Numbered from the stretch's first letter, positions 48,443 to 61,132 are shown. The stretch is 64,000 bases of DNA from Adenophora triphylla var. japonica (GCA_022495995.1 JAFEMH010001470.1:62001-126000); one strand, 5' to 3'. The notes: generated from the letters alone by a model not told the origin. Program-made: numbers and translations.

Positions 48443-51400
48443 CTAATATGGAGTTATAGCAAATTGTAAAAGGTGCATTTTTTAAGGCCTAAAAATTATC
48501 ATTATCGCTTACCTCCTCCACGGAGCGCTCAGTGACCAAGTTTATAGACATCACATGATTCATTTGACCAATCCGGTGCGCCCGCTGCAGAGCCTGCTTA
48601 TCGACCTGGGGATTCCAGTCTTGCTCATAAAAGATGACCTGCATTTGGTAGCCGTGTAAGTGTGTTGTCAATATTGAATTATATCATGGTTCATAAAAGA
48701 TCAACGAACGTCCATAAGCAGGGAACTCAGGGTTCTGAGTATGTGAGAGGATATTATCCGCCAATTTGGCACATGCCTCCATGTTCTAGCTAAGACTAAT
48801 TATGCTGCAAAGTAAATTCTATCATAGCTCAGCTCAAAGATATTAATGCATTCATGTTTCTCGTAATCCTTAATTTAAACAAACTAGGATCAAAAGCACC
48901 ACATTTAAACCTTCCATGATCACAAGGTTCAACCCATGATAAGGAGCTCCTCCAAAGTTAACCAAATGAACCTTCTTTATTTACTTTTCAAATTTTATCA
49001 ATGAATTCCCAGAGCCTGGACTCCAGGGCATCAACGAAGTGAAACAAAGGCGTGAATACTTGTAAAAGTATTTGTAGTCATGGTAAGAGCAATAAAGTAA
49101 AGGAATGGGGGAAAAGGAGACCGACAGATCCTACGGGACATCAGAAAGGGGGAAGAATTGAGTCCTAAAATTGTTAAAGCTGAGCTCTAAATTTCAAATT
49201 ATAATATTGTATTTATGATTATCATAACTCTACCTCCTTGAGGACATAAGCCACTCTAAGCTCAGAGCCTAGGTTGAGTAGACATGAGGCTCCTTAAACG
49301 ATAAACACCCGATTGTATCCTATTAATCAGTAAACCTATTAAAAATGTGATCCTTCTGAGATCCTTTTTTGCTTAGAGGTATAATATATTTGCTATTCAC
49401 GAGCAAGATTTGAGTCAATGGACTCGTCACTGTGAACTTGTCCACACAGCCACTGGACCCAATATAATGACTAAGAACAAATTCGACAAATGAGTCGGTC
49501 AAACTAGAATAAAGCTCAACTGGACCTTATTTAGAAATCTTATCTCCATAATATGGACTACTAAACTGGGTTTCATATTAGCAATATTTTAAGCATTAAA
49601 AACATCAAGGACATACTAAGTGGGTTAGGTTCAGACTATCACAGTTCTCATCCAAACACAATCTACTATTAGACTGTTGTAGCATTCTCAGCAATCGGCA
49701 TTGAAATGAATGCATAAGAGAAATTGTATATCACGTTAAATTATTTGTATTCCAAGAGCAACAGGAGACAGAGAAAATATCATGCAGATGCATCATAACA
49801 CGTTCATCAACTATATGTTGGGATGTGGAGTCAAAGCCATGGATAAAGGAATTTGAACCGCGGTCGGAGGAGTTGGTGAGATCAAGGAATGCTCAAGTCG
49901 TCGGAGTTTCTAGACAGGAGAGCGGTTGCGCTAGGCCCAGGGCGGGCGCGCTGGAGGCATGGACAAAGGCGTTGAACTCTCTGGACAGTTGCGCGACCGC
50001 GCTGGAAGGAGAGGGCGGCCGCGCTGGCCACGAATCTGGACTGATTTGTTTCCTATTCTGCTGCAGATTGGTTTCCTATTTGGACAAGATCTCCTCCTAC
50101 ATTGGTGATTCCTTTTGGTAGTAATATTTGGAAGGCCTTGTGAAGAAAGAAGATTACTTTCTTGAGTAGGAATCCTTTTATTACTAGGATTTGATTTATT
50201 GTTCCCTATAAATACATGTGATAGCCTAGAAACAAATTGTAACATCTGAAAATATTAGAGAGAATATTTTGGCTTGGTAGCGCCCCCAGACGTAGTTGTT
50301 GTTGCAACGAACCGGGTTAACAATTCTTGTGTGTTCCTTTGTGTGTGATTTACTTTTCGTGTGTGTTGCTCTTATTATTACTCCAAGCTTGGGCTGTTCC
50401 GCTGCGTGAATTCACAACAACTGGTATCAGAGCCTTTGGTTTTGTCGAATCAATGGTTGGCTGATCTTTTGCTATGGATTTCTTGGGAGCTTTGGAGGAT
50501 GGTAATAAGGTGTTGATCGAAAAGTTTGATGGGACGGATTTCAATTTTTGGAAGACACAAATCGAGGATGTTCTATGGAACAAGGATTTGTATCTACCAT
50601 TAAAAGAAAAGCCGCCGGACATAGAGGAAGCAAAATTCGAAATCATGGATCGGAAAGCGTTAGGGCTTGTTAGGCAAACGTTGACCAAGGATGTGGCGAA
50701 GAATGTTTTGGAGGCGAAGACTACCATGGAGATGTTAGAGATGTTGGCGAGCATGTACGAGGCACCATCGGCGGCGAATAAAGCTCATCTAATGAGGAAG
50801 CTGTTGAACATAAGGATGGTGGAGGGCATGTCGGCAACAAAGCATATAAGTGAATTCAAATCTACTGCGATCCAACTGTCTTCCGTGGCTGTTACTCTTG
50901 ATGACGAGGTACTAGCGTTGATATTACTTTCTTCTTTACCGGAAAGTTGGGATACGACTGCAATAGCAGTTAACGTTTCAACAGGAAAAGTTAAGTTGAA
51001 GTTTTCGGATGTCGTTGATGTGATTCTTGGCGAAGAAATTCGTAGGAAGAGCAAGGGTGGGACATCGGGGCTAGCACTAAATGTCGGTGAAAAGAGTAAG
51101 GGTGGCAAGAAGGTGATTACTTGCTACGATTGTGGGGAGAAGGGGCACTTTAGGAGAAGTTGTCCGAAGCGGCAAGGCAGAGCGAAGGAATTGAATGTTG
51201 CTGAGGAGATAGCGGATGCATTAATCTTGGGTGGGAGCAGTTCAACAGATTCGTGGGTTTTGGATTCGGGCTCGACGTTTCATTCATGCACTAGTGCAGA
51301 AAGAATGGAGCAGTACGTTCCGGGTGATTTTGGGGTTGTTCGTTTGGGAAACAATAATCCTGTCAAGGTCATTGGAAAGGGGGTTGTTCGGGTCAAAGCA

Positions 51401-54400
51401 ACGGATGGGACTGTTTTGCGGCTACGTGATGTGCGACATATTCCGGATTTGAAGAGGAACTTGATTTCCATAAGGCAACTTGATAAGGAGGGTTGTGTGG
51501 TGACCTTCGGTTGTGGGACATGGAAGGTAAACCGCGGAGCTAGCTTGGTGGCTCGTGGCGGCGTGGAAAATATGTTGTATACCACATGCAACATGAGTCG
51601 TTGGGGGAAACGAAGGCGCATCCCAATGATGAATGGTGGTGGCCGAGATCGCCATGGTGGGAGAAATTTCACGAAACGGTATGTTGGTAGAAAATTGGGT
51701 GATGAAGTCGGCCGACGCGGAGCCAATTTGGCCAACATGGGAGCGGGATCTAGAACGGTGATGCGATGGGTTGCAAAGAACACACAAAGGTTCCAAGCTT
51801 GTGATTGTGTGGGGCACGTGAATTCGCGCTGTTCAGGATCGATAGTTAGCAAGCAAGTGAGCGGGGATGTGCAGGGAGGATCATTCGGAATGAAGACTCG
51901 GAGCATGGTAGAACCGACAGTTATGTTGAAGCGTAGCTCAGCTTCAACTCACTTGGATAACTAGACAAGAGGCCGGGCGCTACCAACGCAATAGCTGGCC
52001 ACTGAAATTTGTTTCAAGAGAGGTATCATGGATGGTTTGTCTCCAGGTGGGAGATTGTTGGGATGTGGAGTCAAAACCATGGATAAAGGAATTTGAACCG
52101 CGGTCGGAGGAGTTGGTGAGATCAAGGAGTGCTCAAGTCGTCGGAGTTTCTGGACAAGAGAGCGGCCGCGCTAGGCCCAGGGCGGGCGCGCTGGAGGCAT
52201 GGACAAAGGCGTTGAACTCTCTGGACAGTTGCGCGACCGCGCTGGAAGGAGAGGGCGGCCGCGCTGGCCACGAATCTGGACTGATTTGTTTCCTATTCTG
52301 CTGCAGATTGGTTTCCTATTTGGACAAGATCTCCTCCTACATTGGTGATTCCTTTTGGTAGTAATATTTGGAAGGACTTGTGAAGAAAGAAGATTACTTT
52401 CTTGAGTAGGAATCCTTTTATTACTAGGATTTGATTTATTGTTCCCTATAAATACATGTGATAGCCTAGAAACAAATTGTAACATCTGAAAATATTAGAG
52501 AGAATATTTTGGCTTGGTAGCGCCCCCGGACGTAGTTGTTGCAACGAACCGGGTTAACAATTCTTGTGTGTTCCTTTGTGTGTGATTTACTTTTCGTGTG
52601 TGTTGCTCTTATTATTACTCCAAGCTTGGGCCGTTCCGCTGCGTGAATTCACAACACTATAATCAAACTACTAATCTTATTTAGACACTTCGATCTTGAC
52701 AATTAAGCTTTGAAAGGACTCGAAGAGGAAAATATAAGAAAAAGATGGGTCGGATATTGGATTTGGAAGTGCTCACCGTATCAGCAGCAACAAGGTTTAG
52801 GCCAACTCCCCCGGCTCTTGTTGAAATCATAAAGACAAATGCGCTGTTTTGATCAGCTTCAGAACTTCCTTTGGCAGATTGTCTGCTGAAACTCCTTATT
52901 GCAGCAAACCGCTCCTCAGCCCGAATTGATCCATCAAGACGTTCATAAGAGTAGTTCCTCAACTCCATATAATCCTGTATACCACGAAAAAGTTATTAAA
53001 CTCCCATCTATTACAAGTACACACAAAAATACAAACAAAAAGAAAAAAAAAGATAAGAACCTGCAGAATGTCCAGTGTGTGCGTCATCTGAGCAAACAGA
53101 AGAACACGGTGCCCAGAATCATGTAGCCTTCGAAGCAGCTTGTCCAAGACTATAAGTTTGCCACAGGCCTTACATAAATAACAATGGGCAAACCAAAACA
53201 TCGTAAAGAACATCGATAAAACTCAGAAATAATGGAAAAGCAGATGCTGCAAGGTTTAAAGTAGTAGAGATGAGTGTCGTCCAATCTCGAGCTCCATAAT
53301 CGTAGAGCCTTAATAAGCACAACTGAGACATCATGACCCACTTCGCCAGATATAACAAGCGACAATTATTACATTCAACTAGTGGTGGCAATTTCTGACC
53401 AATGGGTATGCCCATTAAGATTTTATCATGCTTTAAACAATTGTACATTGTATTATGTACAATATTTTAAAGCATGATATTCTTAATGGGTAAAATCCAT
53501 TGGGTAACCGAAACACCCATTTTGCCACCCCTACATTCAACCCTCACTTATGCAGTTGTATCATCAAGGAATGAACAGTTCTGGTGATAGCATTATTATA
53601 ATTTTAAAGGGTCAGCTAGACATATGAAAGTAGCATTATGTATAATCAGGTATGAAACAGGAGATATGAGAGTAACACAATCACAATGTAGAGCAACTTG
53701 ATTAAAAAGAGGGTAGTCGAGTAAGTAACCAAGAAACAGTGGCATACATGATCTTTAGAATAAAACAGCTCAATGGACTCTTCCATTCCTATTCCTCCCT
53801 TTCCTTTTTCTTAACTTAAAAGTACATTTTGATTTGTATTCCCACTTATGAGGTTTTTATTATTCCTGCTCACATCTCCAGGAGATACCCACTTAACTTA
53901 AAAGTACAAGTTGATTTTCCTTTTAACAAAGAATTCCGTTGATAAATGGTAATGAACAGAACCTGCTTGATACAAATAATATGACTGTGACTATAGGTAC
54001 CTGAACCAAGTGTTCGCCCTCTTGATAAGGTTCAGGCTCAATACCAGGAAAGAGGTAAGGATGACTACATGCTTTTCTTAACTGTATTACCTGCAGATAA
54101 GTAGAAAACCATGTAGTCATGGATATAATACAATTTGGGGATAAAATCCAAGCATCTGTGTCCCTGGCCTCATGGCAGTAAACAACACAATGATCACATG
54201 TCAACAAGTAATGAAGAAGGCATGTCCAGAGAAAGTCATGTATCTCACAGTAAAAATCTATTTGAAGTAATTTTCACTTGAATCTTCCCTATATATTGAA
54301 CAAATGGAAACATTGGAAATGCTATAATATCTATTAGGACTCATCACAAACCTGATAATCAAATGTAACACGAGAGGAGAAGACTGACAAAGACAAGGTC

Positions 54401-57400
54401 ATAGGTCTCACCTTCTAAGTTACAGCACAAGCAAGGGATTAATTCCATTTCCAGGTCTCACAGCTCTAACTAGCTCTTCTGATGTGAACAATGATAATCA
54501 ACTAATGGGTCTTTCAAAGGTGGTCGTGCTAAAATTAAAGCATTCACATCATTGTCATACACATGTACATGACAATGATAGAATTAAAATCTCATTATAT
54601 CAATTTAATATGACTTTCGGTTACGTGTACCACAGACCCAAAACCTGAACCATAATTAGATATTTCTCCTGAAGCAAAGGAGCCAAGTCTATTCATGATG
54701 TCTCTAAAGATATTTGAACTTTCTGGTTTTCATGGTCTCTTTAAAACTTTCCAAGTGATAAGCTGCCAATCATACGGATATCCATAAGCACATCTATGTG
54801 TCACAAAGAAGTTGAAGGTCAGTGCCCACCTAAGTTTTACTCTCTATTATCAATCAGAGAGAGAGAGAGAGAGAATAATTTTCAAGTTCTTATGTCCCAA
54901 CTTCATTAGAACTCTCTTATGAAAAATCTAAGTTGTTACTCCCTCCGTCCCAGAGGTTGACTTGTCAACATTTTTAAGAAAGGTGCCTTACTAGTTTGTA
55001 TATTACTTATATAATGTTAAAACTGCACTAAGTCACTTTCCTAATTTGGAAACACGACACTGTTTTGGAACAAACCAAAATGGAAAGTGCCGCATTTAAT
55101 CCGGGACAGAGGGAGTAATTAAGAGTCTACCAATTTGTTGTTTAATATTCACAATCTGACTCCCGCTCATGTGCAGGGTGATCATTTAGTTGCAAGACGA
55201 ACCAAACAGAGGGACGCCAAGCTGCCAACTTGCGCATGAACTGGGGGAGATAAATGCAGGTAAACAGCTCAACCAACATGCCTTACAAAGTTGAAGCTTT
55301 GATACAATGTTCAGTCATCCACTTGTTCAAAAGCTATGCAGTTAGGGAGAGGACTCAACCATGTATATTCCTGAGAGCATGTAGGATTGTCCAAACAAAT
55401 TATACCTTGAATAAAGACAGTTCAACTCATATTTTAACCACATACATTTCTAGTCTTTTACTCTTTTACAGTGCAAAAAACTAGCCCAGTGAACAACAAA
55501 ACGTAAGTGTGTTAATGAGTTGCACATACAGCGTACACATAAATAAACAGTAGAAGTTATTTCTAGAAGCGGCAGATGACCTGTTTGATATACAAGGGCA
55601 GGCAAGGGCAGTAAACTAAGATTATATGTTCACAAGTATGAATATTTAATCAGTGAAAGAGGACTATAGAGAAACATGAAAGAAATTTTTATCTCATTAA
55701 TAAACAATTTAGCTCGACCGAATCCCCAAAAAATCTTGCGACCTTCTTCCAATTATTTTGTCTGCAAATGAACAAAAGGGAACACTCAACGAGTTCCATC
55801 TACGCTTACAATTCTTCTAGAAGAAAACAATACGACTCAAGTAGCTGAACGAATGCAATGGACAAGGTGAACTAAGATACGCAGTAGTTTTAGAACATCA
55901 GCTTTTATAGAGCAGTATCACATATATGCATAAATGAGCTTAATAAAATCGAGAAAACATACAATATTTTGCAAGGACTGATTAGAAGCTCCAGAAGAGA
56001 GTGCCAGAAGTCTAGGGAGCTCCTTCCGCAGTATTGATGCATACACCTTCTTCTGAAGAGTAACCAACGGTGACATCCTACCAGAAGGAAATGAAATAGG
56101 ATACTTTGTTAGGTTTACCAACTCTATGTCAGTTATTAAGAGATAGAGTATGAGCATGTCACAGCTTCTTTGTCAAATGCAGAGAACTATCAGGAATTGT
56201 TAAGCAAATAACTTCGTAAACAGACATGGATGGGAATATAAGATATGTATTTACACATTGTTAACTACATTATGACATGAAAAAGGAAAAGATGAAATGT
56301 TAAAAGACTGACACTGTGATTTCGGTAAGAGGTGGCAGCACGAGGATTCCTGACTTCGTAAGCATGGATTTTGTTCTTCGAAGCATAAAAGCCCCCAGTA
56401 TATATTTTAAGTGTTTGAACTGTTCCTTAACCTTTGCATCATGGCCTGCTGACAGAGATAATGTGATATTATTGGAGCCATTCCGATAATATTTGAGCAA
56501 ATACTATCATATGAACATCATAATCAATAAGACTTTTGGGCAAGAAATGTGATAGCAATTCAAACGCTTTGATAGGAAAAGATTAATTACGGAAAATAAC
56601 CGACATAGCACTACAAAAAAATCACACAAAGAAATTAGTTATTAACATAAGCATGCAAACAAAGCACGCATTATTAAAATACTGTAATGATCCACAATTG
56701 TGGGCTTACATGGGTAGTTGTCCATTATACTTCACCAAAAGGATAAAAACAACATTAAATTAAGTAGAGCTAAAATCCCGCAACTAAACAAGAATCAAAG
56801 GCTGTTATTAAATTTTTAACCAATGAAAGAAGGATTACATGAAAAAACAGTGTCAGCTCAGTATTTACATGCTTAGATGTACAGCAGTTGAACTTTGAAA
56901 TGCTTCATAAATGAAAGACTCCAGAGTTTGTTATATGCCTGCTGAACAAGGGTCAAGATGCTGACCAGAATCAGATCTCATATGTATCTACCTGGGATAG
57001 AAAGAGGACAGGCCAAGAGAGAGTTTATCCCTTCCCACCCACCTAATCCAGAGTTCCAGACTACTCACAATGAATCACAAGACAAACCTTTGACAGTAGT
57101 TTCAAGTGTGGCCAAACCTGTTAAGTGACTTCAGATTCGTGCACCACATGTTGTACACCTATACTTGATCATATAAAAACTGAGTAAAGTCCACTATCCC
57201 TAGTACCAGTAACCACATCCCAATAAACTCCGAGAATGAATGGAGCGAAATTCCAGGATTTAAATATTAATCACAACAATATACTTTTGGGACGACCAAA
57301 AAAATCTCACTTATGGAAGTAGGTTTTGGGTCAGAAATTCACATCAAACAGGCCTATGTGAAACAAAAACATCAATAGGCAATATATTTCTTATGGACGC

Positions 57401-60301
57401 AAACCAAACAGGGCACACGCTCTTATTTCGAGAACTATGTCTGTCTGTGTGCTTGTGAACCTCCACCCCACTCAATTAGAACCTCCGACATTTTGAGTTT
57501 GCTCATAGGAATTAAAGGCTAGTAGACATTCATGAGAAGTAATGGTACCTAATAGAGGATTCCCAGCCTCCTTGAATGTAGAAAGGAACTGCTCCAAGGT
57601 CCCGAATATTGATGGCATACAGAAGTGCAGCAAAGCCCATAGTTCAGTAATGTTATTCTGAATAGGGGTTCCAGTCATCAGCAACCGTCTCGGCATGAGA
57701 AACCGCTCTTTGAGAACATTATACAAGACCTGTCAAACTTGCGACCATCAGGAAAGGCAGGTGTATTAAATAAATGATACTACTAATACAGTATGACAAG
57801 TAAGTAGCCATGCTAACTGATCAATTCATCTGACGGGACCCAACAATGTATTTTATGCTTCAAACTCCCCTTCATGGGAATAGGACCAATATGTGCACCT
57901 TGTAAAACTTTTTAGGGTGAGTGGATGACTGAAATGCAGGATGATTCAAACCCCAGTCCATGGCAACCATGAGCTATGCTATGAAGCTATGATATCATCT
58001 TAAGTCTAGGGGTCCATCTCAACACCAATTGGCTTCTAAGAAATGTGGCCCCAGGATCCTTATCCTTTGGCAGTAAGGCTTGATATATGTGGGTTTTATG
58101 TCTCAACACACCCCTCAACCTCAAGAGCAGCTAGGCTTGAGGCTTACACCATTGGTTTGGGTGCATCGACAAGAACATGCGCCATTTGTCTTGCACTCTC
58201 TGATACCATAACTCTAAGGGTCCATCACAAATCCAAACCGCTTGTATGAGATTTGGCACCAGGATCCATAGATTTTGATTGGAAGGTTTAATTTATTAGA
58301 TGTGTGGTTGATGTCTCGACAAGACCCAAAAGGAGACAGAACCAGAGATATTGGGTGAAATGGTTTGGAGGTCGTTACATACAAGTAGGCATTGCACAAG
58401 CAATTAGAAGAGCAAATCTAACATGAACAAATATGCATAAGAAGGACATGCTAGCCGGTGGTTTACCATGTATGTTGCTTGAAGAGTGTTTAATGGAAAA
58501 GAAAAAATCCACGTGTCAACCCAAGTAGCAAAAAAAAAAATGGGAAGTTGGCTTAAGTTGAGTTGTGTTTCTTTTCTTCGTCTACAATTATCTGCAGATG
58601 AGTCTAAGGGAGCTTATTGAAACACATGCAAGGTTTGCAACGTTAACTAAATGGCATCTGAAGGTTACTAAGGTACTACTCACCAAGGTAGCTCACCCTA
58701 GTATTTAATACTTCTATCATAAACCAGGGAAATTTGTATCGTACTCATGTGCACTATTTGTGTTACTATCCAGATACTCCATGTCAGAATGATAAACTCG
58801 TGATCTAGTTTTAAACTATGTAGAGTCATAATTTCCAATCAAAGCGCCAGAGCAGCAGTTATGAGTAAAAAGTTAGCAGCAAAAGATTCATAATAACCAG
58901 TGTAAGGCAGCCAAAAAAGGCACCACTGAATGATGAGTCAATATGACATAGCTAGATAAATAAAAGTTAACTAATTATGTTAGAGAAACTACGAACATAC
59001 ACTGGATGGATTTTTCAGTCTTTGTGCTTCATCTATGATTGCATAATGCCAAGGAATTTGAGAGAGGAAATCCTGATCCATCAAAGCTATGTCATAGGTA
59101 GTCAATAACACATCAAAGGGTAGCAACGGTACCTGCATCATCAAAGGAACTATCAGGATCCACACGTCAACAAGAAAAAAAAAATTGCCATGATTGTGAA
59201 GGGGTAGCATTGGGAAAACAAGCACAAAATAAGAGCCTACAAATAATCAATATGAAAATGAGCCACCAGGCAAGATAATTACATCAGAGGAAGAAAATTG
59301 CCCTTTTACATGCTCATACAATTTCCTGCGTAGATTCCGTCTGTGTTCCTTGTCACCAACATAATGCATAACTTGCAACTTCGGGGCAAATTTGGCTACT
59401 TCTGTCAGCCAACCATCACTTACACTGAGGGGACACAGTACCACTGCAGATATAGTTAGAAGATTTGAACAATATCAAGACCAAAAGCATGTGATCCGCA
59501 AAATCTAATCAAACAATGATAATTAGGGATCATCAAAACAACATACAAGGACTTTAAGTACTCACAGAAAGATCCAGGTGACTTCTGATAAACCTTCAAA
59601 TAGCTTAATAAAGAGATGGCTTGTAAAGTCTTCCCAAGTCCCATCTGCAGATATATCATTCACACTGAGAGCATATCTAACAGTACAATTAAGTGAAATC
59701 ATAAAGACGGAGAACTCCATGATCAGTAGGTATGAAGCTACATCTGTTGCAACTAAGCTCATGCAGGAAGCCAGGTAACTGAACGTGAGAGATTCAAAAA
59801 GATATCTGCATGTATAGCCCACTAACTGTCACGTCCGCATCCTTCTTACATTTTTTTTTTGTTGAATCGCAGAGCTTATTCAAGTTCATTATACTATATT
59901 TTACAATTTTTATAGATTTCATCTCTAAAAGTGGAGTCTTCAAGTGAGATGTACTAAATCTTGTCGCCAAAAGTATAATATAGCTTTTGAAAGCCATTTT
60001 CAAAATCTGCTCTGAAATTCTACCATATGTCCCAAAGGAGGTGAGCAGAAACAACTGCAAGTAAGCGAGAACTGAATCAAGAGGAAGAAGGCACATATAA
60101 TATAAGCTCCTACTAAACTCTTATGAGTATCATGAATTTATTCCTAATTGTTACAGCTCTTCTATAATATTCAAATTGAAACATTGGGAGTGCTCAAAAC
60201 ATCTCATTTGCTTCAGTAATCTACCAACATTTACAGAAAAAAACAGTACATTGTATATGAAAATTATGAGCTTGCCACCATGTAGCATCATACCTCGTCT
60301 C
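44350..60301 (-). CDS. CHR10: CHR10/ASG3-like SNF2 ATPase with macro domain (ALC1-like), 5' end outside window
   Basis: Minus-strand exons: 60301-60294 (8 nt), 59644-59566, 59443-59283, 59132-59001, 57729-57549, 56445-56313, 56077-55963, 54090-54001, 53168-53061, 52974-52777, 48638-48513, 48442-47778, 47619-47474, 47397-47233, 45476-45362, 44380-44350. All borders are GT/AG, and from MGLGKT they total 2445 nt, 814 codons plus stop, in one frame. Domains in order: SNF2 ATPase lobe 1, helicase C lobe, a charged linker, and a macro domain. This order is that of human ALC1/CHD1L and Arabidopsis CHR10/ASG3, a nuclear nucleosome remodeller whose macro domain is expected to bind ADP-ribose. The first exons (before GDE-MGLGKT) are not visible and presumably lie beyond 64000. 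Introns carry several transposons but no exon is damaged. Confidence 0.95.
44990..45233. mobile_element. Tourist-like (PIF/Harbinger) MITE in the last CHR10 intron
   Basis: GGGGCCGTTTGGTAG at the left; GGGCTCGTTTGGTAGG in reverse at the right. TAA duplications at 44987-44989 and 45234-45236. 244 bp, non-coding. Confidence 0.85.
45731..47177. mobile_element. MULE-like non-autonomous element in a CHR10 intron
   Basis: Imperfect terminal inverted repeats of about 130 bp (left GATTAGACAAATTTTGGTAC, right in reverse GAATTAAATAATATTTTGGT), with later matches such as CAAACTTGA and TTTAGTCT. A 10-bp direct repeat ATGAGATAAA flanks it (45721-45730, 47178-47187), as expected for Mutator-like elements. 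The interior has a GC-richer segment (46250-46740) with a minus-strand ORF (46464-46267, [20 protein letters not shown]) that I do not recognise; it could be a captured host fragment. Confidence 0.78.
48513..54090 (-). CDS. CHR10: CHR10 exons for the helicase C-terminal lobe
   Basis: [60 protein letters not shown]; motif [37 protein letters not shown] (motif VI). The intron between AADT and VIFYEQ (48639-52776) holds a complete copia-type element and is spliced without frame change. Confidence 0.95.
49816..52656 (+). mobile_element. Copia-2: non-autonomous copia element with only Gag and protease, in a CHR10 intron
   Basis: LTRs 49816-50419 (604 bp) and 52056-52656 (601 bp) differ by about ten substitutions and a 3-bp indel. 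The target duplication CTATA is perfect (49811-49815, 52657-52661). PBS TGGTATCAGAGC at 50422-50433; purine tract CAGGTGGGAGA just before the 3' LTR. Integrase, RT and RNase H are absent. TATA boxes lie at 50207-50214 and about 52447-52454. Orientation is antisense to CHR10. A GC-rich block with GGGCGGGCGCGC and GGGCGGCCGCGC (49925-50035) is present in both LTRs. Confidence 0.95.
50474..51964 (+). CDS. Copia-2 Gag-protease ORF, 496 aa, open
   Basis: Starts [20 protein letters not shown]. The Gag core includes [20 protein letters not shown] and [21 protein letters not shown] zinc knuckle [14 protein letters not shown] lies near residues 217-230, followed by a protease with intact active site [14 protein letters not shown] (near 260-272) and [20 protein letters not shown]. 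After about residue 370 the sequence stops resembling pol and becomes a basic, Gly/Arg-rich tail ([19 protein letters not shown]) ending at the stop, with no integrase. The frame has no breaks, which suggests selection or youth. Virus-like particle formation is plausible, with RT supplied by a partner element. Confidence 0.88.
   Translation: MDFLGALEDGNKVLIEKFDGTDFNFWKTQIEDVLWNKDLYLPLKEKPPDIEEAKFEIMDRKALGLVRQTLTKDVAKNVLEAKTTMEMLEMLASMYEAPSAANKAHLMRKLLNIRMVEGMSATKHISEFKSTAIQLSSVAVTLDDEVLALILLSSLPESWDTTAIAVNVSTGKVKLKFSDVVDVILGEEIRRKSKGGTSGLALNVGEKSKGGKKVITCYDCGEKGHFRRSCPKRQGRAKELNVAEEIADALILGGSSSTDSWVLDSGSTFHSCTSAERMEQYVPGDFGVVRLGNNNPVKVIGKGVVRVKATDGTVLRLRDVRHIPDLKRNLISIRQLDKEGCVVTFGCGTWKVNRGASLVARGGVENMLYTTCNMSRWGKRRRIPMMNGGGRDRHGGRNFTKRYVGRKLGDEVGRRGANLANMGAGSRTVMRWVAKNTQRFQACDCVGHVNSRCSGSIVSKQVSGDVQGGSFGMKTRSMVEPTVMLKRSSASTHLDN
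53379..53532. mobile_element. hAT-type MITE in a CHR10 intron
   Basis: Ends CTAGTGGTGGCAA and TTGCCACCCCT, with long internal inverted arms around TTTTAAAGCATGATATTCTT. An 8-bp duplication ACATTCAA flanks it (53371-53378, 53533-53540), the length expected for hAT. Confidence 0.85.
54939..55115. mobile_element. Stowaway MITE in a CHR10 intron
   Basis: CTCCCTCCGTCCC...GGGACAGAGGGAG with TA flanks, 177 bp. Confidence 0.92.
55963..59644 (-). CDS. CHR10: CHR10 exons for ATPase lobe 1
   Basis: Walker [17 protein letters not shown]; motif Ia region [34 protein letters not shown]; motif [13 protein letters not shown] (DEAQ in place of the commoner DEAH); motif [23 protein letters not shown]; then [14 protein letters not shown] and [20 protein letters not shown]. 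All ATP-binding motifs are intact. Confidence 0.95.
57985..58400 (-). repeat. Possible LTR remnant in a CHR10 intron
   Basis: CTCTCTGATACCATAA near 58196 reads as a degenerate tRNA-Met primer site (ATGGTATCAGAGAG) on the minus strand. The surrounding text (ACACACCCCTCAACCTCAAG, AAGGGTCCATCACAAATCC) is like short copia LTR junctions. No paired LTR found. Confidence 0.35.
60294..60301 (-). CDS. CHR10: CHR10 8-nt microexon
   Basis: GAGACGAG is bounded by an acceptor (TATTTGCAG) and a donor (GTATGA). It supplies the GDE residues expected just before MGLGKT; with a preceding G it reads GGA GAC GAG, in phase with the next exon at 59644. Without it the Walker A region lacks these residues and the frame shifts. 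The call rests on phase and homology and needs transcript support. Confidence 0.7.
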
Positions 60302-60891
60302 CTGCAAATAACAGTGAAAAGATATCATCACCTGAAGTGAACAACCTATTTAACAATGATGCAAGCGTGATAAAAAGCATGCAGCAAAGGGAGAGAGTAA
60401 CAAAATTTCTGTATTATATTCCTATCCAGAATGATTACGATCTAGACATATTCAGAGAGTAGAAAGTAAATTCTCAGCATAGCCTGATTTCTTTATTAGT
60501 GCCTAAAACCAAATAAACACCAGGACTATCACTGACAAAGAATTAATCTTCATCTTATATCAATTTTACAACTTTTCACTATGAATACAAACCCAAAAAG
60601 ATATGTGGTGGAAAGGCACCACAACAACTCTAAAGATCTGATTAGCACAGTCAAGAAACCGAGAGCAAATCCAGAAATACAAGGTTGAAGGACATTTCAC
60701 CCCTCAAATCCAGAAATGCAAGGTTGGATGACAAAATAACAGTAGAGAACTAATTCAAATATCTTAATCAAAAGTTTTGCACACTACCCTAAAACATAAA
60801 GATAAATTTAAAAAATATATATGAACATGCAGAAAACAACTTTAAGAAAGTCATGTGTATTTGATGTATCAAAAAATAATGGAAGCATATA

Positions 60892-61132
60892 CTCCCTCCG
60901 TCCCATTCTAAATAAGATTTTCTGGAATGGCACGGGTTTAAGGAAAAGTGTAAGTGTAGTAGGTGTTGTGAGTATGAGAAGTGGGGCAGTGAATAGTATT
61001 AGCCAGTGGTAAGTTATTTTGGGTGTGAAAGTGGGTCTTATTTGAATAAAACATTTTCATTTTGGGGTTGTCCTATTTCGAGTGGGACATCCAAAATGGC
61101 AATATGTCCTAATTTGAGGGAGACGGAGGGAG
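60892..61132. mobile_element. Stowaway MITE upstream of the CHR10 microexon
   Basis: Ends CTCCCTCCGTCCC and GGGAGACGGAGGGAG with TA flanks, 241 bp. Confidence 0.92.

Noticed and set aside
51280..51906. 208-aa minus-strand ORF opposite the copia-2 Gag-protease frame
   Set aside because: Shadow frame; the plus strand has a zinc knuckle and the DSGST active site.
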